Of a stretch of 5,022 nt of DNA, positions 1 to 4,821 are shown in pieces. Made by a program: the position numbers and the translations under genes. The stretch comes from Lentisphaerota bacterium (lineage in GTDB: Bacteria > Verrucomicrobiota > Kiritimatiellia > RFP12 > JAAYLN01), in contig JAAYZJ010000110.1 in the NCBI GenBank assembly GCA_012514915.1, positions 1 to 5,022 on the forward strand, read 5' to 3'. Positions within the stretch are counted from its first letter, which is position 1. The number at the start of each line of letters is the position of its first letter. The notes beneath the pieces were generated by a model. That model had not been told where the DNA came from. It was given only the letters and a program-made list of their open reading frames with translations, and made no database searches.

Positions 1-1
1 C

Positions 2-94
2 CTGAGCTGGCGTGCGCTCGTGCGCCTGAAGGGCGACGGCGCCCCGCTGGGCAAGTGGCTCCACCGCTGGCGCAATGTTCCGCTGGTCATCTGA
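2..94 (+). CDS. C-terminal end of an unidentified protein (partial)
   Basis: This is an open frame from the left edge to a TGA at 92-94, giving 30 residues that end in RWRNVPLVI. Almost every codon in this frame has G or C at the third position (27 of 30), as in the confirmed genes of the window, and the other frames do not, so I take it as a real gene tail. The fragment is basic and tryptophan-rich (WRALVRLKG, KWLHRWRN) and too short for a family call. It lies on the same strand as the aldolase, and its stop is 41 bp before the aldolase ATG, so the two may share a transcript. No terminator-like hairpin was seen in the gap. Function unknown. Confidence 0.6.
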   Translation: MSWRALVRLKGDGAPLGKWLHRWRNVPLVI

Positions 95-135
95 TTGACC
101 AAACCCACCCCGCCCGACAACCTCCTGGAAAACCG

Positions 136-1209
136 ATGCAAACCGCCCTCGAAACGATCGCCACCCTCTCGCATGAATTCGGCGCCGACGACTATGTCAT
201 GGGCGGCGGCGGCAACACCTCCTGCAAAAACGAGGTGACGCTCTGGATCAAGCCATCCGGCACGACACTGCAGGCACTGGCCCCCGACCGGTTCATCGCC
301 ATGGACCGCGCGCGCCTGGCCGGACTGTACACGCTGGCCGCGCCGCCCGACGCCGCGGCCCGCGAGGCCCTGGTCAAGTCGGTGATGGAAGCCGCCGTGC
401 TTCCCGCCACGCCGGGCCGCGCCTCGGTCGAGGCCCCGGTGCACGACAGCTTCCAGGCGCGCTTCGTCGTCCACACTCATCCCACGCTCGTCAACGGCGT
501 GGCGTGCTCGCTCGGCGGCGCCGCGTTCGTCCGCCGCCGCTTTCCCGACGCGCTCTGGCTCGATTACTGTGACCCCGGCTACACGCTCAGCCTGCATGTC
601 CGCGAGGCTCTGGCCGACTACCGCCGCCGCCACGGCGACCGCGAGCCGCAGGTGATGTGGCTCGAGAACCACGGCATTTTCGTGGCCGGCGACACGGCCG
701 ACGACATCCGCGCCGCCTATGCCGCCGTCATGGAGACCCTGCAGGCGTTCTACAAGCACCTCGGCCTGCCAACGGCGCCGCCGCCCGCGCCCCCGCCGCC
801 CGCCCCCGAAACAGCCGCGGCGGCGGAGCGCGTGCTACGCGACACGCTTGGTGCCGAGGCCGCCGTCGTGGTGGCGCAGGGCCCCGTCGCCTGCGCCGCG
901 GGCCCCGTCTCGCCCGACCATTTGGTCTACGCCAAATCCTTCGTGTACGAAGGACTCCTCACGGCCGACGCCATTCAGGCTTTCGCCGCGCGGCGTGGCT
1001 ATCTGCCGCGCGTCTTCTCCACCCCCGATGCGATCTACGCCTGCGGAGCGACCGCGACGACCGCCTCCCGCGCCATGGCGTTCGCCGTCAACGCCGCCTG
1101 GATCCGGCAACTGGCGCGCGCCTGCGGCGGCGTCCAGTACCTGAGCGACGCCGCCCGCCGGTTCCTGGAGAACTGGGAGGTCGAATCCTACCGGGCTAAG
1201 CAGAGTTAG
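136..1209 (+). CDS. Class II aldolase/adducin-family protein, putative sugar-phosphate aldolase
   Basis: 357 residues. The N-terminal ~210 residues are a class II (zinc-dependent) aldolase domain. A glycine-rich phosphate-site segment, GGGGNTSCK, lies at residues 23-31, followed by WIKPSGTTL at 37-45. E99 (SVEAPVHD) is at the place of the catalytic Glu of fuculose/rhamnulose-phosphate aldolases. The zinc ligands expected for the family are H113 and H115 (VVHTHP) and H179 (ENHGIFV). A proline-rich linker (about 212-224) joins a C-terminal region (about 226-357) with DHLVYAKSF. The layout recalls the aldolase half of bifunctional rhamnulose-1-phosphate aldolase/dehydrogenase proteins, but no dehydrogenase domain follows. 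The predicted reaction is reversible cleavage of a ketose phosphate to DHAP and an aldehyde in the cytoplasm; the substrate is unknown. I chose the ATG at 136 because homology begins there; an in-frame GTG at 55 lies inside the preceding gene. The Shine-Dalgarno is weak (GGAA at 127-130). The 3' end overlaps convergent rmuC. Confidence 0.87.
   Translation: MQTALETIATLSHEFGADDYVMGGGGNTSCKNEVTLWIKPSGTTLQALAPDRFIAMDRARLAGLYTLAAPPDAAAREALVKSVMEAAVLPATPGRASVEAPVHDSFQARFVVHTHPTLVNGVACSLGGAAFVRRRFPDALWLDYCDPGYTLSLHVREALADYRRRHGDREPQVMWLENHGIFVAGDTADDIRAAYAAVMETLQAFYKHLGLPTAPPPAPPPPAPETAAAAERVLRDTLGAEAAVVVAQGPVACAAGPVSPDHLVYAKSFVYEGLLTADAIQAFAARRGYLPRVFSTPDAIYACGATATTASRAMAFAVNAAWIRQLARACGGVQYLSDAARRFLENWEVESYRAKQS
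769..807 (+). other. Proline/alanine-rich interdomain linker in the aldolase
   Basis: Codons 212-224 of the aldolase encode a low-complexity run of almost only proline and alanine (PTAPPP, then APPPPAP), written as C/G-rich repeated codons. It separates the zinc-containing aldolase domain from the conserved C-terminal region. I read it as a flexible linker; it may also vary in length between relatives through slippage in the GCC/CCG-like repeats. Confidence 0.7.
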
Positions 1210-1211
1210 CC
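1194..1211. terminator. Inverted repeat spanning both convergent stop codons; candidate bidirectional terminator
   Basis: GGCTAA (1194-1199) and TTAGCC (1206-1211) are perfect reverse complements separated by the 6-nt loop GCAGAG. The right arm contains the aldolase TAG (1207-1209) and the left arm contains the rmuC TAG read on the minus strand (1196-1198). The stem is only 6 bp and no T-run follows on either strand, so it is a weak intrinsic terminator by classical rules. Its position at the exact end of two convergent genes is what suggests a role. A second small symmetry, GGGAG-G-CTCCC, lies at 1215-1225. Confidence 0.4.
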
Positions 1212-2545
1212 GCGGGGAGGCTCCCATCCGTGTCGGCATCCACGTCGGGCAAATCGAGCAGCGCCGCGGCCTCGTCGCGCGACAGCTCCGCGACACTCTG
1301 CAGGCGCCGTTCCATCGCCCGCGTGCGGCGCGCCGACTGATCGAGCGTGTTGGCCGCGAGCTGCACGTGGCGGCGCACCCGGTCCAGATAGCCGGCGAAG
1401 ACGCCGAACTCGGTCTTGACCGCCCCCAGCACCTGCCAGACCTCGCTGGCGCGCTGTTCGATCGCCAGCGTCTGGAAGCCGACCCGGAGGCTGTTCAGGA
1501 TGGCCGCCAGCGTCGTCGGCCCCGCGATCAGGACCCGGCAGCGCTGCTGGATCTCGTCGTGCAGCCCCGGCAGACGCAGAACTTCGGCGAACAGCCCCTC
1601 GGTCGGCAGGAAGAGGATGGCGAAATCGGTGCTGGCTGGCGGACAAATGTACTTGCGTTGGATTTCCTGCGCCATCTTCAGCACCGTCGCGCGCAGTTCG
1701 GCCGCCGCCCGCTGGACGCCATCGGCATCGGCAGCCAGCGACGCCTCGACCAGACGCTCGTATGACTCCTTGGGGAACTTGGCATCGATCGGCAGCCAGA
1801 CCGGCCCGTCCCCCGGCTTGCGGCCGGGCAGCGTGACGGCATATTCGACCACCTCGCGGCCTTCGGTGATGCGCACATTCGCCCCATATTGGTCCGGCGT
1901 CAGAATGTCGGCAAGAATGGCCCCCAACTGGTACTCGCCCCACGTGCCGCGTTCCTTCACGTTGACCAGCACCCGCTTGAGATCCCCCACCCCGGTGGCC
2001 AGCGCCTGCATCTCGCCCAGGCCCCGCTGCACGGCCTCGAGGCGTTCGCTGACCAGCCGGAACGATTCTCCCAGCCGCTTCTCCAGCGTGCTCTGGAGCT
2101 TCTCGTCGACCAGTTGGCGCATCGCCTCGAGGCGCCGCTCGTTGGCGGTCTGCATGTCGCCCAGCTTCTTTTCGTTGGACTCCTGGAGCGCCTGGAGAGC
2201 GGTTTCCGTCTTGGCAACCAATCGATTGACGGCCTCGACCAGCCGGTCGCCCTGTTCGCGGCTGTCGCGCGCCAGGCGGTCGAGGCGCTCACCCTGGTCA
2301 GTGCCCAGCCGCTGCAGCAGGCCGGCCAGCAGCGCGTTGGCCTCGTGCTGCTGCCGGGCAATCTCCTGCCGCAGCGTGCTAGCCTGCTCGCCCGCCTCCG
2401 CGCGTCCCTGTCGGAATTCGTCGCGCAAGGCGTGTTCCAGCCCGGGGCGCGACCGCCCCGACGCACGCACCCGCAACACCGTCAGAACGATGAGGACGCC
2501 CAGCAGCACACCCAGTAGCATAAACCAAAGCAGTTCCACGGTCAT
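1196..2545 (-). CDS. rmuC: RmuC family DNA recombination protein
   Basis: 449 residues, a usual length for RmuC. Residues 4-24 (WFMLLGVLLGVLIVLTVL) form one N-terminal membrane segment followed by a basic stretch, as in other RmuC proteins. Residues ~36-180 are a long charged, Gln/Arg/Glu/Leu-rich coiled coil. The RmuC domain runs from ~185 to ~425, with KERGTWGEYQLG at 197-208, LPIDAKFPKESY at 251-262 (D254 and K256 in a PD-(D/E)XK nuclease-like position) and YICPPASTDFAILFLPTEGLFAEVL at ~299-323 in overlapping pieces. The family is linked to limiting inversions at short inverted repeats; the biochemical activity is only inferred from the fold. The ATG at 2545 is supported by a Shine-Dalgarno AAAGGAG on the minus strand (2557-2563) and a plausible promoter. 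It is transcribed divergently from the GH20 gene and overlaps the aldolase by 14 bp at the 3' end. The acidic tail (DLPDVDADTDG) is not conserved as far as I know. Confidence 0.95.
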   Translation of the reverse strand: MTVELLWFMLLGVLLGVLIVLTVLRVRASGRSRPGLEHALRDEFRQGRAEAGEQASTLRQEIARQQHEANALLAGLLQRLGTDQGERLDRLARDSREQGDRLVEAVNRLVAKTETALQALQESNEKKLGDMQTANERRLEAMRQLVDEKLQSTLEKRLGESFRLVSERLEAVQRGLGEMQALATGVGDLKRVLVNVKERGTWGEYQLGAILADILTPDQYGANVRITEGREVVEYAVTLPGRKPGDGPVWLPIDAKFPKESYERLVEASLAADADGVQRAAAELRATVLKMAQEIQRKYICPPASTDFAILFLPTEGLFAEVLRLPGLHDEIQQRCRVLIAGPTTLAAILNSLRVGFQTLAIEQRASEVWQVLGAVKTEFGVFAGYLDRVRRHVQLAANTLDQSARRTRAMERRLQSVAELSRDEAAALLDLPDVDADTDGSLPAANSA

Positions 2546-2556
2546 CGATGCAACGG

Positions 2557-2563
2557 CTCCTTT
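2557..2563 (-). promoter_or_regulatory. Shine-Dalgarno site of rmuC
   Basis: On the minus strand this reads AAAGGAG, 11 nt before the ATG at 2545. It fixes the start just ahead of the membrane segment. The spacing is slightly long but acceptable. Confidence 0.65.
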
Positions 2564-2575
2564 CCATGTGCCCAG

Positions 2576-2604
2576 ATTCTACACGTCCCGCGCCCCTGCG
2601 CCAA
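2576..2604 (-). promoter_or_regulatory. Candidate sigma70-type promoter of rmuC
   Basis: Minus strand: TTGGCG (2604-2599), a 17-nt spacer, then TAGAAT (2581-2576). The -10 matches the consensus at 5 of 6 positions and the -35 at 4 of 6. Transcription would start near 2569, giving a leader of about 24 nt that contains the Shine-Dalgarno site. The -35 is 18 bp from the -35 of the divergent glycosidase promoter, so the two are back to back. Confidence 0.5.
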
Positions 2605-2605
2605 G

Positions 2606-2624
2606 AACGGCTTGCGCAACCGTT
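2606..2624. repeat. Imperfect palindrome between the divergent promoters; possible operator
   Basis: AACGG (2606-2610) and CCGTT (2620-2624) are inverted copies flanking an 8-bp perfect palindrome TTGCGCAA (2612-2619); the centres of the two symmetries differ by half a base. The right arm overlaps the first two bases of the -35 of the glycosidase promoter (2623-2628), and the left arm begins just past the -35 of rmuC. A dimeric regulator here could affect either gene. No regulator gene is present nearby, so this is only a positional inference. Confidence 0.3.
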
Positions 2625-2650
2625 GACAGCCCAGGCACATTCGCTATAAT
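2623..2650 (+). promoter_or_regulatory. Full-consensus sigma70-type promoter of the GH20 gene
   Basis: TTGACA (2623-2628), 16-nt spacer, TATAAT (2645-2650). Both hexamers match the housekeeping consensus at all 12 positions. Transcription would start near 2657, leaving a leader of about 60 nt before the ATG at 2717. A 16-nt spacer is one short of the optimum. Such a match by chance in GC-rich DNA is improbable. Confidence 0.8.
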
Positions 2651-2668
2651 CCGGCCTATCAACCCGTG

Positions 2669-2685
2669 CGGACGGCTGTCGTCCG
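2669..2685 (+). repeat. Hairpin in the 5' leader of the GH20 transcript
   Basis: CGGACG (2669-2674), loop GCTGT, CGTCCG (2680-2685): a perfect 6-bp GC-rich stem, extendable by one G-U pair at the base. It sits about 12 nt after the predicted transcript start and 19 nt before the Shine-Dalgarno. No T-run follows, so it is not an attenuator of the classical kind; it could stabilise the mRNA 5' end or be a protein-binding site. Confidence 0.45.
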
Positions 2686-2704
2686 TCGGCTGGCACCATC
2701 CTCC

Positions 2705-2710
2705 AGGGGA
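2705..2710 (+). promoter_or_regulatory. Shine-Dalgarno site deciding the GH20 start
   Basis: AGGGGA lies 6 nt before the ATG at 2717. This favours 2717 over the in-frame GTG at 2666, which has no such site and would fall only about 9 nt after the predicted transcription start. Confidence 0.65.
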
Positions 2711-2716
2711 ACCGCG

Positions 2717-4258
2717 ATGCGCATCTACCACCTCGACCTCAAAGTCGCCATGTTTCAAGAGTCCTGGATCAAGGACTGGTTCAGCCGCCTGAGCGAGCAG
2801 GGATACGGGGGGGTCTGCGTCGAGGTCGACAACAAGCTGGTCTTTCCCTCCCACCCCGAGTTTGCCGCCTCCGACGCCCTGACAAGCGACCAATGGCGCG
2901 GACTGGCGAGGTTCGGCAAGCAGCTCGGCCTGGTCGTTTACCCCCTGATCCAGACCCTGGGGCACATGGAGCATGTCCTCGTGCCCGACACGCCGCTGCG
3001 CAAGCTGGCCGAGGCGCCGGGCAATCCGTACATGTTCTGCCCGAGCAAGCCGGCGACGCACGCCTTCATCCTCGACCTGATCCGCGACGCGAACGAGGCC
3101 TTCGACCATCCCGGCCGCATCCACCTCGGCGGGGACGAATGCCGCCTCGTCGGCATGTGCCCCCACTGCCACGGCCAATCGCTGGCCGACCTGCTCGTCG
3201 GCTACATGCGGCAGCTCTATGCGGCCGCCAGCACCCTGGGCATGCAGGTCGAGTTCTGGGCCGACATGGTGCTGGCGCATCCGGAAACGCTCGACCACCT
3301 GCCAACCGACATTCGTTTTGTCGACTGGCTGTACAACCGCACCTGCGTGCGCGGCCCCGACCTGAAGCACTGCTGGGGCTACCCCACGACCGCCGGCCTG
3401 AGCGCGGCGCAGTTGCTGGAAGGGCTGCCGTCGCACTTGGAGCCCCTGCGCCCGTTCCTGACCGACGGCAACGGGGTCTGCAACGCCTTTTACGGGGCGC
3501 ATTACCTCAAGTCCAAGGGCTACGAGGTCATGCTGGCCAGCGGCGTCCGCTTCGCCGGCGACAGCTACGCCCTGCCCCGCACCCGCACCAACCTGCTGAA
3601 CGTCGGCGCGACCGAGGAGGCCGCCGTCGAACTGGGCGCCGACCATCTCGTCACCAGTTGGGCGGTTCGGCTCAGCCATCCCGAAACCACCTGGCCGGGG
3701 ATGCTGGCGACCGACACGTCGCTGGACGAGGCGGTCCTGGCACGGGTTGGCGCGTCGATCGGCGGACTCGACGGCGGCCTGCTGGCGACGCTCGACCAGG
3801 CCCAGCAAGGGTTGAACGGCATCGACATCCTGCCGGAACCCCTCATGCGCTACCAGCGCCCCTTCTACGCCGACTGGCTGGGCTACGTCCGCGAGATCCG
3901 GACGGCCCCCGACGCCGCCGAGCGCGCGGGCGCCATCCGGCAGCGGATCCAGGCCGCGGCGACGGCGCAGGAGACCCTGCAGGCCCGGCTGGACGGCGGA
4001 AGCGGCGACCGGACGGCGCTGCGCCACTGGATCGTCGGGCTGCGCCTCCTGCACCTGCGCGCCCGGCAGGTGCTTGCCATGCTCGAGCCGCAGGCCAACC
4101 TCGAAGCCAGCCTGAGGCTGCTGATCGAGGAGAACCATCGCCTGATGGGTGATTTCATCGAGGTGTGGCGCGACAGCCTCACGCCCACCTCTTTGGCCAA
4201 CGAACTCGAGATCAAGTTCAGGCGCGACATCCGCGTGCTGACCGAAATCCTCGGCTAG
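2717..4258 (+). CDS. Glycoside hydrolase family 20 protein, hexosaminidase D-like
   Basis: 513 residues, no signal peptide or membrane segment, hence cytoplasmic. The first ~330 residues read as a (beta/alpha)8 GH20 barrel: IYHLDLKVAMF at 3-13, YGGVCVEVDNK at 30-40, VVYPLIQTLGHMEHVL at 73-88, and HLGGDECRLVG at 136-146, which holds the Asp-Glu pair (D140, E141) of GH20 enzymes; E141 is the expected acid/base and D140 assists the substrate acetamido group. WADM (181-184), DWLY (203-206), D250 and TSW (313-315) are likely active-site strand ends. The QT(L/F)GHxExVL segment and the lack of secretion resemble hexosaminidase D more than secreted chitobiases. Residues ~340-513 are mostly helical with a charged, leucine-rich pattern. 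Expected activity: release of terminal N-acetylhexosamine (or galactosamine) from glycosides. It is monocistronic behind a strong promoter and ends 6 bp from convergent dut. The exact substrate is unknown. Confidence 0.85.
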   Translation: MRIYHLDLKVAMFQESWIKDWFSRLSEQGYGGVCVEVDNKLVFPSHPEFAASDALTSDQWRGLARFGKQLGLVVYPLIQTLGHMEHVLVPDTPLRKLAEAPGNPYMFCPSKPATHAFILDLIRDANEAFDHPGRIHLGGDECRLVGMCPHCHGQSLADLLVGYMRQLYAAASTLGMQVEFWADMVLAHPETLDHLPTDIRFVDWLYNRTCVRGPDLKHCWGYPTTAGLSAAQLLEGLPSHLEPLRPFLTDGNGVCNAFYGAHYLKSKGYEVMLASGVRFAGDSYALPRTRTNLLNVGATEEAAVELGADHLVTSWAVRLSHPETTWPGMLATDTSLDEAVLARVGASIGGLDGGLLATLDQAQQGLNGIDILPEPLMRYQRPFYADWLGYVREIRTAPDAAERAGAIRQRIQAAATAQETLQARLDGGSGDRTALRHWIVGLRLLHLRARQVLAMLEPQANLEASLRLLIEENHRLMGDFIEVWRDSLTPTSLANELEIKFRRDIRVLTEILG

Positions 4259-4260
4259 CC
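4253..4260. repeat. Short palindrome at the GH20 stop codon
   Basis: GGCTAGCC is a perfect 8-bp palindrome containing the TAG stop (4256-4258). It lies in the tight convergent junction with dut (6 bp between the two stops). It is too short to form a stable hairpin and there is no T-run. Confidence 0.25.
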
Positions 4261-4264
4261 AGCT

Positions 4265-4705
4265 TCACGCCCCCGACGAACCAAACCCGCCGGCGCCACG
4301 CGCCGTCTCCCCGATCGATTCGGCCCAGGTTATGTCGACCTGGGCGACGGCGGCGAACACAAGCTGGGCGACCCGCATCCCCGGCTCGACCGTGAAGGGG
4401 GTGTCCCCGTGGTTGATCAGGATCACACCGATCTCGCCCCGGTAGCCGGCGTCGATGGTGCCCGGCGCATTCAACACCGTCACGCCGTGCCGCAGGGCCA
4501 GGCCGCTGCGCGGCCTGACCTGAGCCTCCAGGCCGGCGGGCATGTCAAGCGCGAGGCCGGTCCTGACGAGGGCCCGGGCGCCCGGCGCCAGCACGGTGCC
4601 CTCGCACGCCTGCAGATCCATGCCGGCATCGCCGGGGTGGGCCTGTTGCGGCAGGGCGGCCGCCGGATGCAGCCGCATGAAGCGAATCGGACGAAGCTTT
4701 GCCAT
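4265..4705 (-). CDS. dut: Deoxyuridine 5'-triphosphate nucleotidohydrolase (dUTPase)
   Basis: 146 residues, typical for the trimeric dUTPase family. It hydrolyses dUTP to dUMP and pyrophosphate, keeping uracil out of DNA and feeding dTMP synthesis. All five motifs are visible: motif 1 PGDAGMDL (24-31), motif 2 RPRSGLA (64-70), motif 3 APGTIDAGYRGEIGV (80-94) with catalytic D85 and the sugar-discriminating tyrosine Y88, motif 4 RVAQLVF (111-117) and motif 5 RGAGGFGSSG (136-145). Motif 5 has Ser where GFGSTG is more usual, a mild substitution. I chose the ATG at 4705 because homology starts with MAKLRPIRF; an ATG at 4765 would add 20 unconserved residues with Cys and Arg unlike the family. No Shine-Dalgarno precedes 4705, and a TATACT box sits only 8 nt away, so the mRNA may be leaderless. 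It is convergent with the GH20 gene and divergent from fusA. Confidence 0.97.
   Translation of the reverse strand: MAKLRPIRFMRLHPAAALPQQAHPGDAGMDLQACEGTVLAPGARALVRTGLALDMPAGLEAQVRPRSGLALRHGVTVLNAPGTIDAGYRGEIGVILINHGDTPFTVEPGMRVAQLVFAAVAQVDITWAESIGETARGAGGFGSSGA
4291..4305 (+). repeat. GC hairpin inside the dut 3' end, downstream of the GH20 gene
   Basis: CGGCGC (4291-4296), loop CAC, GCGCCG (4300-4305) forms a perfect 6-bp stem beginning 33 nt after the GH20 stop. It could slow polymerase leaving the GH20 gene, but there is no T-run and the bases also encode the conserved motif 5 region of dUTPase, which may alone explain them. Confidence 0.25.
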
Positions 4706-4713
4706 GTCGGCGC

Positions 4714-4742
4714 AGTATAGCAGACGCGCCAGCCCGCGACAG
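4714..4742 (-). promoter_or_regulatory. Candidate dut promoter, with its -10 box adjacent to the start codon
   Basis: Minus strand TATACT (4719-4714) matches the -10 consensus at 5 of 6. Seventeen nt upstream is CTGTCG (4742-4737), a poor -35 (3 of 6). A transcript starting about 7 nt after the -10 would begin at or within a few bases of the ATG at 4705, leaving no room for a ribosome binding site. Confidence 0.45.
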
Positions 4743-4756
4743 GACGTTTTTTGCTG

Positions 4757-4785
4757 TTGAAACACGTGCCCATTTATGCAATAAT
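4757..4785 (+). promoter_or_regulatory. Candidate fusA promoter in an AT-rich island
   Basis: TTGAAA (4757-4762, 5 of 6 to the -35 consensus), 17-nt spacer, AATAAT (4780-4785, 5 of 6 to the -10). The predicted start is near 4792, leaving a leader of about 30 nt. The stretch 4771-4806 is strikingly AT-rich against this GC-rich window and includes a T-rich tract (4790-4800). The -10 is ambiguous because ATAAT-like words overlap here. Confidence 0.5.
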
Positions 4786-4821
4786 AATTGTTTTTCTTTT
4801 CGAAACCTGCCTAGTGACATT

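Noticed and set aside
55..135. An in-frame GTG extension giving the aldolase 27 more residues
   Set aside because: It would overlap the preceding gene by 40 bp, contains no conserved sequence, and family similarity starts at the ATG at 136.
2666..2716. An in-frame GTG extension of the GH20 protein by 17 residues
   Set aside because: The segment is Arg-rich and unconserved, overlaps the leader hairpin and lacks a ribosome binding site, whereas the ATG at 2717 has AGGGGA at good spacing.
1416..2792. A 458-residue open frame on the plus strand across rmuC
   Set aside because: The product is Ser/Arg-rich low-complexity sequence, as expected from antisense of a GC-rich gene, and it runs across the intergenic promoters into the GH20 gene. 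The minus strand clearly encodes RmuC.
2579..4138. A 519-residue open frame on the minus strand opposite the GH20 gene
   Set aside because: It is long only because GC-biased codons on the coding strand leave few stops in antisense. Its protein is Gln/Val/Gly/Arg-rich with no recognisable motif, and the opposite strand has catalytic GH20 motifs and start signals.
2893..4152. A 419-residue plus-strand frame inside the GH20 gene
   Set aside because: Arg/Pro/Ala/Gly-rich translation typical of the wrong frame of a GC-rich gene, with no motif and no start signal.
4721..4752. A possible intrinsic terminator: CGCG-N6-CGCG followed farther on by T6
   Set aside because: The stem has 4 bp, the T-run begins well after it, and no plus-strand gene ends just upstream. 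It is better explained as part of the divergent promoter region.
4706..4765. An upstream ATG extension of dUTPase by 20 residues
   Set aside because: The added residues (MFQQQKTSCRGLARLLYCAD) do not resemble the family, whose proteins start close to MAKLRPIRF, and no Shine-Dalgarno supports 4765.
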